From: Amphimedon queenslandica
Taxonomy: Eukaryota > Porifera > Demospongiae > Haplosclerida > Niphatidae
Reading direction: 5' to 3'
Assembly (NCBI RefSeq): GCF_000090795.2
Contig: NW_003546563.1
Location: 54,011-93,736 of the forward strand
DNA length: 39,726 bases
Shown here one piece after another: positions 22,805 through 33,346 of this stretch (positions are counted from its first letter, which is position 1; each line of letters starts with the position of its first letter). The notes beneath the pieces are model-generated. The model did not search any database and was not told the origin of the DNA. It was given only the letters and a program-made list of their open reading frames with translations. The translations under genes and the position numbers were made by a program.

Positions 22805-23311
22805 CTATATCCCAACTGAGTTTGACCCGAGAAAAACTGGAATAACTTTTTATAGGAATGTGGGATAAGGATGAAACTTTTACAGGTTCTTAGTCGCCCA
22901 ATGCCATCACAGGATCTCAAGTCTTGGGTTTCTCAGCCCTTGGGAACCCTGAGAACTGAATTCTCCCTATAAATCCAATGGCATACCAAAATGACATTTT
23001 ATGACAAGTTTTCTACGTCATAGTTTAAATAAGAACATGTGGTCGAGTGCCCAAACTGACAATTCTTTTGAAAAGCTAATGGAGCAAGATTTTCTGATAA
23101 TGATTGCCTTTATAAGGACTAGTTGACTCCAGCAGCTATTGTACTGCTTATCAAAACAAACAAAACTCTTTTAAGAATGAAATACAGGCCAACTACACAG
23201 CTGTAAAATGTCGGCCATGCTTCCATGAAATCATTATAAGACGTCATCAGTGACGTATACCTACATTTTTCAAATTCCAAGCGGCTGGTGTCAAACTCAG
23301 TTGGGATATAG
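22805..23311. mobile_element. 507-bp TA-flanked MITE
   Basis: The ends are inverted copies of CTATATCCCAACTGAGTTTG, flanked by TA at 22803-22804 and 23312-23313. There is no ORF of note inside. The TA flank suggests a Tc1/mariner-type non-autonomous element. It begins only 61 bp inside the segment missing from the left arm, and no second copy is seen in the window. Confidence 0.75.
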
Positions 23312-24060
23312 TATATATATTACAAAATTATAGGTGTAATACATGCAGATCTATGTAAAAATAGCTTGATTTTCCTTATTTATAATTATTATTATGATAC
23401 ACACATGGCTACGTATTCTCAAGTTGCATTAAAAGTTTGAGCTGATTTTGATCAAAATTTTTTTTTTATCTTGGCTTTAAATGTCATGTACATTATCATA
23501 CCCTCATCCTCTCACTCAATGTCTTCGTCACTTACAGTCACAGCAAGATACTTCTTCTACTATAGACAATATTAGACTGCGTACATGTACAAGGATGCTC
23601 TTTAGCTCACTGAGCATGTTAGCAACGTTCTATAACAGGTGAAGAGGCAAGTGAGCTACAGAATAATAACAATAACAATGAATGTCAAGAATAAATCAAA
23701 CTTAAATAATGAATGATACAGTGGATCTTGCAAATAATGGAACTATTAGGATACCAAATATTTGATGTGTACAGCACTGAAATGTTATTGTTGTTACAAA
23801 AGTAACGACAGCCAGTGATTGCAATGGCACCTTTATTGCCATCTGTGCTCAGAAGGCAATGTCATTGTTTATGAGTTCATTGGAGACATAGTGATAAATG
23901 CATTGCACATTCATGTACAGTCAGTGACATAGGCCTGTGAAAATTACAATTAAAGTTACTCAGCATTACATAAGAGCAAAAGTATAAAATAAACTCTTAT
24001 TGCTCTGGCATCTGCAAAAATTGGTCAGTAAATAAAGAAGCTTTCGTTGACATAAGTCAA
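23312..24060. other. Non-coding interval
   Basis: AT-rich sequence between the TA-flanked MITE and the decayed exon. I see no gene or repeat structure beyond short A and T runs. Confidence 0.4.
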
Positions 24061-24390
24061 GATTATTACTTTTCTGTTGCAAAAAAGTTATGTCCTTTTC
24101 AGTCTTGTACATTTAGTACCCTAACAGGTTCTTTCATTTGCTAACAGGAAAGAAACCTTTTTGTAACATTTAATTTTTCATGTTGCTGACCCTACTTAAT
24201 GTCAGTGATCGCTCTAGCATTGTTATATCTATACTGTGGTAAGTCAGATTACCATCTTCCTTTTAATTGATCAGGTACATTCTTGACAGTAAGCAGTTCC
24301 TTTAATAAAGTGGCTATTTTATCAAGCGACTTCGTCAGAGCCTCAATTTTGCCAACATTACAGACTTGTACTTTCTGAAGGAGGTTGCAA
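24061..24390 (-). pseudogene. Decayed exon of unknown protein
   Basis: On the minus strand one frame reads coherently apart from isolated stops: VGKIEALTKSLDKIATLLKE, then NVPDQLKGRW, stop, SDLPQYRYNNARAITDIK, stop, and KLNVTKRFLSC, stop, QMKEPVRVLNVQD. Long Lys/Arg-rich helices broken by single TAA, TAG and TGA codons look like a once-coding exon. It lies on the same strand as the zinc-finger gene, about 3 kb beyond its last recognised exon. Family not recognised. Confidence 0.4.
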
Positions 24391-24822
24391 AAAACAGAGC
24401 ATTGACAGAGATGATCATGGAATAAAGCACAATGAAGCGTGTCTTTACTGCATTTGTTTGCCTACTGATGCCACACTTCTGTCTGAAGTTAAAATCCTGT
24501 CAGATATATCTGCTCAATATCTGTTTTTTATTCTAAATGGAGCAGCTACTTTTTGTAAAACAAATCTTGTTTTATTATACAGGTCCCTCCTTTTGGCCAG
24601 TTAAAAGTCTTCTAGCAGGAAGTTTCCACTGTCAACTAACCGACCACATTTCTTTAGTGACTTTTTTAATTAATAGAGATGGATAAAAATATTTATCAAT
24701 GGTTTTAAAGTAAGTCAGCTTAACGCATCTTTAACTTATAGTTTAACATAATGTACTAAACACCTGAACATTTCAAGCTACTCTTTCCTTCAGAATACCA
24801 AACAAGTAAATAATAAACAATA

Positions 24823-25084
24823 AAAATGGAAAAGTAGTAGTATTAACTTGGAAAAAAGTAGCAAAACAAGAGAGTACTGGCAAACTGGTGATGTAAGAAA
24901 CACTACACCACTGCATAAAGAATATTTCCCCAAAGCATTGTAATTATTTACACTGGCTAGTACATGAAAACAATGAAGCCACGTCTTTTATGCAGTGGTG
25001 TAGGATTTCTTACATCACCAGTTTGCAAGTACCAACTTGTTTAATAACTTTTTTTAATTTAATCATACAACTTTTCCCTTTTTT
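24823..25084. repeat. Diverged third copy of the foldback
   Basis: Same architecture as 7786-8021 with many substitutions. ACTACACCACTGCATAAAG pairs with CTTTATGCAGTGGTGTAGGA, and GGAAAAGTAGTAG pairs loosely with CAACTTTTCC. It lies in the part of the right arm that the left arm lacks, and is followed by a diverged copy of the 8105-8405 block. Confidence 0.7.
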
Positions 25085-25104
25085 GTTTTTTAATTCCTCA
25101 ACTA

Positions 25105-25375
25105 AATGTCAGGGCGTCTATTTCCTTAAATGGTATTTCGATCTCGAAAAAATTTATAAAAAATAGAAAAAACTTTGGTCCTCAGTGGGATTCGAACCCG
25201 TAACTTCATGCTTTTGACGTCCGGGAATTCAGGCATTATGCACTAGCAACTGAGTCACTCCTGGGCTAGTGTTAAGTTTTTAGAGTAGAATTCTATTGCT
25301 ACACCGGTGTTTATTCAAATGCAGCTTTTATGTAAGGACATACGATACTTGTCTCCATTCTTTCTTCGTAATATA
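25105..25375 (-). repeat. tRNA-like (SINE-like) insertion
   Basis: On the minus strand an A-box-like TGACTCAGTTGCTAGTGCA (25256-25238) is followed about 40 nt later by a B-box GGTTCGAATCC (25198-25188), the spacing of an internal pol III promoter, then a T-rich tract. No full cloverleaf with a convincing anticodon stem can be drawn, so it is not called a tRNA gene. The block interrupts the diverged copy of the 7786-8405 sequence, which supports an insertion of about 270 bp. Confidence 0.5.
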
Positions 25376-25409
25376 ATAACTTACTTTCTGTTATGATAGT
25401 GTGGTTAGG

Positions 25410-25690
25410 TTAATTATATTCATGCTGGTGACATGCGCAAAAAATAAAATAGCATCAAAGCACAAACCCATGTGGTGCTGCAGCTGGAATTTGTCTTCCA
25501 TTGTTCCCTGCCTTTGCTTCTTTTTGAAGCCACATGTCCTGTCCTTGACCCAAACTCAAAGGAATGATGTTAAAGCCAACTTGAGCAGTACACTGGCTTG
25601 AGTAATTTCCGCGTTGATAGAAGATGAAAGGAAAAAAAAAAAATTTTGCAGACAAGAATTTCGCCCTATTCTCCAGAAATGCTCTAGCTA
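25410..25690 (+). repeat. Diverged copy of the 8105-8405 block
   Basis: Shares with the left arm GTTAATT(A/T)TATTCATGCTG, ACATGCGCA, CTTGACCCAAACTCAAAGGAATGATGT and CAGAAATGCT in the same order. It follows the foldback copy at 24823-25084, so together they repeat the left-arm order 7786-8405. In the right arm the regular copy (18210-18819) lies in the opposite orientation, leaving an inverted pair about 6 kb apart. Confidence 0.65.
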
Positions 25691-27059
25691 CAATACAGTT
25701 TACTTTTAAGGTACTAAGAGAATTGCTTAATGCAAAATAGGTCATCTAAGTTATTTATAAGGCTGTACAATGTAAAATAGAACAGTGGTACGTTTTTCAA
25801 AATCATTAAAACTGCCAGCATCTTTAAAACCAACCTCAATAGGCTACCACCTGTATAATCAACCATCTTTAGCATTGTTATCTCACCCAAATCTAATCAA
25901 TTGTCACTGGATATGAGAAAAGCAGGCTATCTGTGTAAAATTTATATATTAGGGATATGGTTTCCAAAAGTTATGACAGTGGTACCTTATCAAATCTGAG
26001 ATTCTTTAAAACTGTATTATGACGAATTTCCTTTTACTTAATAACAAATTTGCCCATTAACAAATTTAGTAAGATTATATACAGACCTTTCCTACCCATT
26101 CACAACATGTAATAATGCAAAATAAAATTTTTACTGTGCATCTGGAAATTGTTATTGTTATTTTAATTTTTCTGGATTAGAATTTCCAAAAATTACAGTA
26201 CCAATACAATTTCATGCCACATTCAATAATACATGACAAAGTCTTATTAAGGAAAAATTAAATCACAGTACAATTTTAAAACTCACAAATTTTCTACCAC
26301 ACTATCTATAGTGTATAATTCAATTACATTTGTGAAGACTTTCAATTGCATAAATAATCATAACTCAACATGAACTGTGTGAAATCACATAAAACAAAGA
26401 CCAAAAGCAAGAAAAAACTATGCTTAATGCAACAGACCTATTATTTCAATTATCCATTTTGGAGCATGTTGTCATATTGGGTCAAATTTTTATTTTGTCA
26501 GTTTAATGCTGTAAGTAGACCCTATTGGTTTCCACTTTCAATTCATCAACGACATAGAAGTACATTCTACACTTAGTGCCACCTGCTGTATCATGTTAAA
26601 ATTTGAATGCCAAGAATAATTCCAGTTTAAGCATTGGCATTTGCATCAGCTTACACAGTATAAAATGAAATGTAACTTCAACCATATCGGGGTTAACTTA
26701 CTAACTTTAAGTGTAGTTAATTTACCTAATATAAAGTTAATTTTTTACCTTAGTGGTTACAATAACTAATGAGTGTAAAACTAACCATAATGATGTTACT
26801 TAACCATCATAAATATAGCTTATTAACATTGAATGTGGTTGGCAATTATCTTAGTTGTTAAACAAACTATTTATAGGTGAAGACAAACATTGTAATTGTG
26901 AAATATTCCCTCCACTGTAAGTGAAATTAACTCATCTTGAAATAAAATCTTTTTAGTCAACAAAAAGGAAGAGTGATGTGATCAACATTTAAGTATTTAA
27001 AAGAGTGATGAACAAAGGGATACTTTCAAGTTAAAAGGATCAAAAATTTTTGACCAGGA
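25691..27059. other. Non-coding interval, right-arm-only segment
   Basis: AT-rich with no convincing gene. About 26690-26880 is a degenerate run of GTTAA/TTAACTTAC-like words that may be an old minisatellite. Undetected 3' exons of the zinc-finger gene could lie here, but none could be read. Confidence 0.35.
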
Positions 27060-29650
27060 CTAATACTGTAAAATAATGTATGTTCTGAGTAATTTAAAAT
27101 GTTGTATTGCAGTGTTTGTAGTGAAATTATTAATGAGTCAACTAAATATATGTCCGTCAATTTGCTAAATGTAGGCCCATCTTCTTAACAGCTGTTACAA
27201 GGTACGTGTTGTTTATCACACTCTTTAAGCCATTTACTTTAATCCATTTCAGCTCAGTAATAATCACTGATGCAGCAGCTGTTTAAGTGATTTTTTATTA
27301 GAGTTAGAATTTGTCTCTTTTATGCATAGCTGATTGCAATGAATAATTGGGGCTCTTATTATTTCATTGTCGAGCAGTGAACTTGTTTAAAACTGATATA
27401 AACGCCAGAGCTAGTATCGCCTTGCTAGTGATAAAGTTATATTGTAGAACTTACTTGATTTTGATGCTTGTTAGAAGAAATAAAGCTGACCTTCATGAGG
27501 CATTGTCCCAGAACAAATCAGTGGTCCGTGTCTAATGATTTGCTGCGGTTAGTGTACCATAAAATGTAGCTTCAGAATAAAACTGTCATTGCAGTTACAT
27601 CGCAAAAAATATGGTGATGCTCCTCAATTAGTACATGCAAAAATGAAACTAAGCTGTTAGTGAATACAGGAGAAAGGGATATATTAAAAATGTTAGTTAA
27701 AATAAGAAAACATTAGTAATTTTGATCAAACTCAAGTATTTATCTCCGACTAAACGTGGAAAAATGTTTGCCATCGTTAACCTTTCTGATGCAAAATAGG
27801 GAATTTTTATTTGCTCAGTAATACGAGTAGAAGTTTCTGGAGGTTTTGTGCTAGTTTGTGTGTATCCAAAATGAAAAGACTTTATTCATTTATTGATATG
27901 AACGATTGTAAAATAATTGCATTGAATGCAATAGGTTAACAATAAATGAAATTTATAATTTATTATATCTTTCAAGAGATCATGCATAACATCTTGAGGT
28001 AAGCCACTAGCAACGGAAAAAACTGGTGCAGGATTTAGTACGCTATATCTGTTTATGCCATAGTTAACTGAAAGCAGTGGGTCTTTTTCTATTTCAGGAC
28101 ACTGTGTCTGTGCTCATGATGTGTGCGCATAATGAACCCATCCTCTGTAAAGTATGTGCTTGCCAATTCTTTTCTTACCATGCAGGATGGACAAAAATGC
28201 CTGGCAGAGGACACCAATTCTTTGAAATCTCCTACGGAGTGGCTAGCTAAATTGTCAGCTAAAAAGGCGATTAGAGCTCCATACATTTGTTCTTCAATCA
28301 TTTATAGATACTCCAGTGGTTGCTAAAGTTTTTAGAGCATCAACAAATAGTTTTAGCATTGCACGAATCCCATTCTCTTCAATTAATGTAACATTAGCTA
28401 TTGTAGATAAGAAAATAGCGTTAAAATTCCATCTATATTTTGGATGAATAATGGCAATAGTATACAATACTAAACTTAATTTATGTTTCTTTACTTTAGA
28501 GCTTAACAGGTTGCATATTTCAAGCTCATCGTCTTATCGAACAATTTGCAAAAAATATGGGTGCTAAGCTATAACAGGGTGAAACTTGGGTGTTTTATCC
28601 ATCTGCAAAATCAGTGTAATTACCTTCAACTGGTATGTTTTCTCTAAAATCATGTTTTATTTATAGGATCATTCAGAATCATAGTAAGCGTTTCCTTAAT
28701 AGTGACATAATGAAAAGCTGACCACTGAAGTTCATACGAACGTTTCTATCCGGAGCCCTTACTGACACAGCATCTATTTAATTTTATTCTTTTAGGTTCC
28801 TGTAGAATGATAACATACATTGATCATGTGCTGATGTTACAATCATAATAATAGATAAGATACACTATAAGCAACATCTGGAATCAACCCAGCATGTTGC
28901 ATTTTGGGGGTATAATGAATATTGAAATTTTTGTTGCCCATATCTAACAATCAATGTCCATGCATGCATGCATTACTTACAGGGATTTTAAATGTTTCAC
29001 AAATATTTCCATTTTGTAGATACTCCGTTTCAAGCCCTGTATATTGATCCATCTAGTGTTCAAAAACACTGTCAATTTCCTGAGATAAGCTTTCTTCAAT
29101 CCCTGCTTCGGCAAGTTTTAATCAAACTCCAGCTTTCAGTCACTGAACTGTTTGCTGAAAAAGTTCTTGTGGCCCATGAACAACAGAATCAACTGCAACC
29201 TGAGGAATGTCATGGATTTCTTTGAGTCTTAAAAGAAATAAAGCGGACGACCTCTTTTGTTTAACATCAATTCTTTTAAGTCTATTGATATCTGCCTCCA
29301 AGTTTGGGTTAACTACATCATCTTGAGTCTCATCATTGATTAGGGTTACTGCATGATTCACTGTGCTAATGGCAATATCTGTGGAGCTACTTACCTGACT
29401 GAGTTCTAGATTGTCTTCATGCTGATCATACTGTGTACGATATATGAGACTAGAAAGCAGCTACAGTGTGAAATTCTTCAGTACAGCGTTTATAGCAGCA
29501 AAAATTATTATGGTTCACAACTCTTAGGTGTCTTACGCAGTCATTGATTGTGATACATACAAAGGAAGATCCTCTTTGGTGGCACCAAAACATCAATAAC
29601 AGTAGCAGTTCAATTTTACTCTTGCAATTTACAAGTGTCTTTAAACTCAA
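27060..29650 (-). pseudogene. Zinc-finger transposon protein, right (fuller copy)
   Basis: The N-terminal block (29650-28980) mirrors the left copy: C2H2-like fingers, NLEADINRLKRIDVKQK, LLRLKEIHDIPQVAVD, then ETEYLQNGNICETFKIP up to the donor. Coding sequence continues leftwards beyond the point where the left arm is cut. I read LEICNLLSSKVKKHKL near 28520-28475, YGALIAFLADNLASHSVGDF (28301-28089 ORF) with a CPSCMVRKELASTYFTEDGF cysteine pair, DPLLSVNYGINRYSVLN and GLPQDVMHDLLKDII near 28065-27965, LTMANIFPRLVGDKYLSLI near 27785-27725, VLIEEHHHIFCDV near 27640-27600, RHGPLICSGTMPHEGQLYFF near 27540-27480, and ELKWIKVNGLKS near 27255-27220. Frameshifts and stops separate several of these. From memory this order matches a conserved uncharacterised protein of animal transposons. 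Confidence 0.6.
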
Positions 29651-29717
29651 AACAGCAGCTCACATAAGTCACTAATCTACCTATGGTGCTAGTAAAAATA
29701 ACCACTGCACATCGTGC

Positions 29718-31675
29718 ATGAGCAATACTACAGAAGCGACAGTATAAACACAGGAAATTGCGTCTATACCGGCCTTTATACTTTTTAAAATTTATCGATT
29801 CTGTTCCATCTCTTTTGGTCCTAATAATGTCAAAAATGGACAGTTCAAGTACTCCTGAAGAAGTAGCAAGGTTTCTTTAAGAACAATTAGGCATTCTGTC
29901 CACTTTTACCCAAGCTTTTTATAGGTAAGCATAGATATAAGCCTCGCCAACCAATAATTTTTTTTGTTTTAGATTACTAAATAGATGGTATAGAGTTTTA
30001 TAACTTAATACTGGATGATTTAGAGAAGCTGATAAAGCCCATTTGTTTTAGATTACTACATAGATGGTATAGTGTTTTATAACTTAACACTGGATGACTT
30101 AGAGAAGCTTATGAAGCCCATACTGATATGTGAAAAGGTATATCACCATATTGAAGTAAGCAGCTACAATTATTGTCACAATTACTGCATTCACTTTTAA
30201 ATTGTCATAGAAGCACAGTGAGAAGGCATCCTCTAACACTTGCACAACAGTTCACGGAGCTACAGCAAATAATTGTCACGACACGGAGACATTTCCTGAA
30301 AAAGTTGTAAATTCTCAAGAGTCACCAATAACTCCTATGATACAGCGGACACCAGCAACTCCAATCATTCCCAATTCGTAAAAAGTTTAATTTCCTTCGC
30401 CCTTTGCTATTTGTAACTACAGGGGATAACCTGTAGATGCTATTTTGTGTAAAAACAGGGTAACTCCAGTTGTACGACAGGAAATTATTACAACTCTGGG
30501 CTGTTTGATCAAAGCAATAAATAGTAAAGCCACAAAATCCCAGTGTGTTGATGTCGTAACACAATTAATCAAGAAGAATCCTTTTTTGAAAGATCCTATA
30601 GGCCCTGAAAAAGTAAAATTTAATGTAGTATTTTATTATGCTATATATATGCATTATGTTGTATCATATGTATATTTGACCTCTCCTATCTATAATTGTT
30701 CCTACTCTTTTCCTTTATTCTGTTTTCCTGTTGTTGTAGGGGTCTTGGACTCAAACTCATGGAAAAGTTTAGGAATGCCAGGAAATACTGTAAAAAAGTA
30801 TGGTGATACAGAGAAAAAGTTCTGGTTCAAAGAAGCTAAAGTCAACAGCTAGTGATGTCTCATCATCTCTTCCAACAGAAGATAAAGCAGCAATGAAATG
30901 GAGCTTGAGAATGATGCCAAGGGAGCATATCTTAATTCAACTGATGAATACTACTGTTTCTTCCAGAAAGAGTTTAATATATGAGGAAAATAGTACAGCA
31001 GATATTCTCTCTCTTTATTTGCCATTAAAAGTTTTTACTGTCATAAGGTTGTTTCTACATTGCTGAATGTATGTTTTTGCCGGCATTAATAGATTGAAAA
31101 TGAAATGGCCTTAATTACTTCAACTAAATTGAAGGATACCTACCTTTAAAACTGGACATAATTGGTTCCAGCAATTTAAATCACTCTATTACTTTATTAA
31201 ACAGGTAATTTAAAATTTATTCAGATCCAGATTGTGAACAAGAAGTAGCACTTAAGGTTTTGATGTTTAGTTATGAATTGAGTGAAAGATACTGTTAGTG
31301 CATCAAATGAAATTTATGTTGAGTATGATGTAAGTGCTTGAACAAACTAATTTATAACTCATTTTTGTTGAATAGGCGTCTGCTTCTTTAGATAAAATTT
31401 CGAGAGAGCAACCCCCCAAAAATTCTGCTAGAATTGTAAAGCTATCTGGCGGAAAGAAGCCACAGTTTTTTATACTTGTGGAACAAGACGTGCTTTTCAA
31501 AGCTGTCTCTATATCTGAAGCCATTTTTCTGTGGTTTAGCACACATTACATATTTTATATGCAGTATGCTAGGGCAGTTTGTAATACCCGAATTTATATT
31601 CAAGGCGCAATTTTTGAGATTCCTGGCGGCTCAAGAAAATTAAGCTACACAACTGTTTTGGGGGACTTGATGTAG
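29718..31675 (+). pseudogene. SAM-domain transposon protein, right copy
   Basis: Mirror copy of the gene at 1213-3155. Here exon 1 is broken: an in-frame TAA lies nine codons after the upstream ATG (29718). A second TAA replaces the GAA of the left copy in the SAM segment (SSTPEEVARFL, stop, EQLG). Exon 2 (30052-30155) ends at a GTAAGC donor. A Pro/Thr-rich linker (SPITPMIQRTPATPIIPNS) is readable near 30320-30378. The segment at 30445-about 30612 (VVRQEIITTLGC, QLIKKNPFLKDPI) precedes a GTAAAA donor. The final exon, 31376-31675, is open to its TAG after an acceptor TAG at 31373-31375. Frameshifts are evident around 30770-30850. Confidence 0.6.
29963..30120 (+). repeat. Tandem duplication of SAM exon 2, right
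   Basis: Mirror copy of the 79-bp tandem pair at 2755-2911. The first unit again reads ATTACTAAATAG (stop). The second reads ATTACTACATAG and stays open. Confidence 0.8.
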
Positions 31676-31778
31676 CATCTAACAAGTTATCATGAAATTA
31701 TTTTTAACACTATTGACTAATTTTAATTTTTAAAAATAACTGGGAAAAGAATTATTCACATTATAGTCATTATCTATT

Positions 31779-32158
31779 TATAGGTTACACACAGAGGTAG
31801 AGGTTTCTATGGTATTTATTAACAGAGTGACGCAGTCGCGAGGTTAATAAATACCATAGCAACCGATACCAAGGTGTATAACCAACTTCTAAATTGACAC
31901 TTGAAAAACAACTACCAGCTGCTGATAATAAGACCACAGTTGACATACATACAACATATCTAACAGGCTAGGCAGTAAAGAATCAACCAAACTTGACAAA
32001 TGGACTAATAAGAGCATAAGCGTAGAGTACCAAACTTGCAATCAATTAATTATTTAACAAGATAGGTTTACATTTTTACGAGCTAGGTAAATATGAAAAA
32101 TAATTGACCTCCAATACTGCAATCTGATTGGTCAATCGCAAGGTGGCATGGTAGAAAA
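31779..32158. mobile_element. Right-arm-only insertion with hairpin
   Basis: About 380 bp absent from the left arm (the mirror site near 1100 is continuous). Its first 101 bp (31783-31883) form a hairpin: GGTTTCTATGGTATTTATTA pairs with TAATAAATACCATAGCAACC around a 19-nt loop that includes CGCAGTCGCGAG. The rest has no ORF. The hairpin may be an older element carried along. No clean target duplication was seen. Confidence 0.6.
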
Positions 32159-32624
32159 CTACAAATTGATTGTTAATTACCTGCAGTAAATTTGGTTAAT
32201 TGACATTTTGCTTGCATTCTTTAAATACTTGGTTTAATTGTGTAATACTTACTACAATTTTTTGATTAATTTAACTGGTTATTCCACAATGAGCAGTCAA
32301 ATTCACTGTAAAATATTAAAAAAAACCCAAGCTGTGTTCCAGTCACCACCAGAAGTGTAACTATTCAGCAACTTAAATCGATTTCAGTCAGAAGATTTAT
32401 GATGCAAGGTGTGCACAAAAGATTTTATATCTGGTAGATAATTAAGTTGCAATCAGGTTTGTTGATTTATGAGCCATGCAAGTAAGCCTTATAAGCTAAG
32501 TAAGTTTAATGATGTTTTCACTGGCATTGAAAGCCCAATTGAAGACAAACTGATCAATTTTAAGTCCACTTGCAATTAAGTTTCATTTTTCTTAAACATT
32601 ACCTGCTAGCTATAGAGGATGATA
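32159..32624. other. Non-coding flank, right arm
   Basis: Mirror of 641-1100. No gene seen. The part at 32450-32620 has a diverged relative at about 34890-35040. Confidence 0.45.
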
Positions 32625-33245
32625 TATGACAAATTTGGTGGATGATGACATACAAAACCTGAGTTGTAGCATAAATAATGTCTATGGTCTAGCCTGGAAA
32701 ATACTCAGCCACACCTACCTAATTGGGCAGTAAGACTTGCAAAGAGTGCCTTGAGCTCTCTCTCGTTCATTCTTCCAGTTACCTACTAAAATTTTTACAC
32801 AATATAAACTACACCTGTGGTAAGTATTCAAGCAATTGGAGCAGCAATACCTATGTTCTTTTAGATATTTAAAATTAAAAATTAATTTCTAGATTTTTGT
32901 CAAAAGCCTGCCTATATACCAGATGCTAAAACCATGCTAAAACTCATTACAAAGTTAGAAAAATTTACAAAACTAGCCTCTTGATGAAAAACCAGAAATT
33001 ATATTTTTAATTTTAACTCTGTAAAAGAACATGCTATTGCTGCTGTAAATGTCTTAAATACTTTGTATAGGTGTAGGTAATATTGTGTAAAAAATTTTAG
33101 CAGAAACTGCTTAAAATGAACGAGACAGAGATCTTAAAGAACTCTTCTAAGCCTTACTGCACACTCGGGCGGGGTGTGGCTGGGTATCTTCCAAGATAGA
33201 ACTCAGGTTTTCCACGTCAAAGTTCTTCAATTTGGGTAGTTTACA
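32625..33245. repeat. Outer terminal foldback, right arm
   Basis: This is the mirror copy of 1-640, again an imperfect palindrome centred near 32930, with no ORF. The homologous sequence ends at 33262, just before the Merlin transposase gene. Confidence 0.75.
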
Positions 33246-33346
33246 GTTTACCGGTCCGTGACCATTTTACAGGAAAGACGTCATTGAACGAAGTGTAGGT
33301 CACACCCACTGCATAGGTAGTCCACACCCAGTACATTCTTACAGAA

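Larger units (their letters stand above)
22744..28969. other. Segment present only in right arm
   Basis: On both sides the two arms align without a gap in the left arm: GGCATGAACAGGAT at 22730-22743 and GCATTACTTACAGGG at 28970-28984 are adjacent in the left arm (3885-3914, reversed). A 2-bp microhomology (AT) is possible at the join. Because the right-hand part (27060-28650) continues the zinc-finger protein gene that is cut off in the left arm, I read this as a left-arm deletion and not a right-arm insertion. Confidence 0.75.
13463..33262. repeat. Right arm of giant inverted repeat
   Basis: This is the mirror copy of 1-13447. It is about 6.35 kb longer. Two blocks absent from the left arm (22744-28969, and about 31779-32158), less one left-only MITE of 236 bp, account for nearly all of the difference. 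Gene order and orientation are mirrored: RING-like ORF (+), integrase (-), zinc-finger protein (-), SAM protein (+). Homology to base 1 of the window stops being testable at 33262, where a Merlin transposase gene follows after 84 bp. Confidence 0.95.

Noticed and set aside
25178..25265. Functional tRNA gene on the minus strand
   Set aside because: A and B boxes are present, but the T-arm stem has mismatches and no acceptor or anticodon stem forms convincingly.
1..33262. Interpretation as a Polinton/Maverick or giant-virus-like element
   Set aside because: No family B DNA polymerase, capsid, ATPase or protease is recognisable, and the integrase pattern fits an IS3-like element better.
1..33262. 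Palindrome as a simple read chimera
   Set aside because: The arms differ by substitutions and by precise insertions and deletions, including a MITE with a target duplication against an empty site. A head-to-head join of two haplotypes cannot be excluded.
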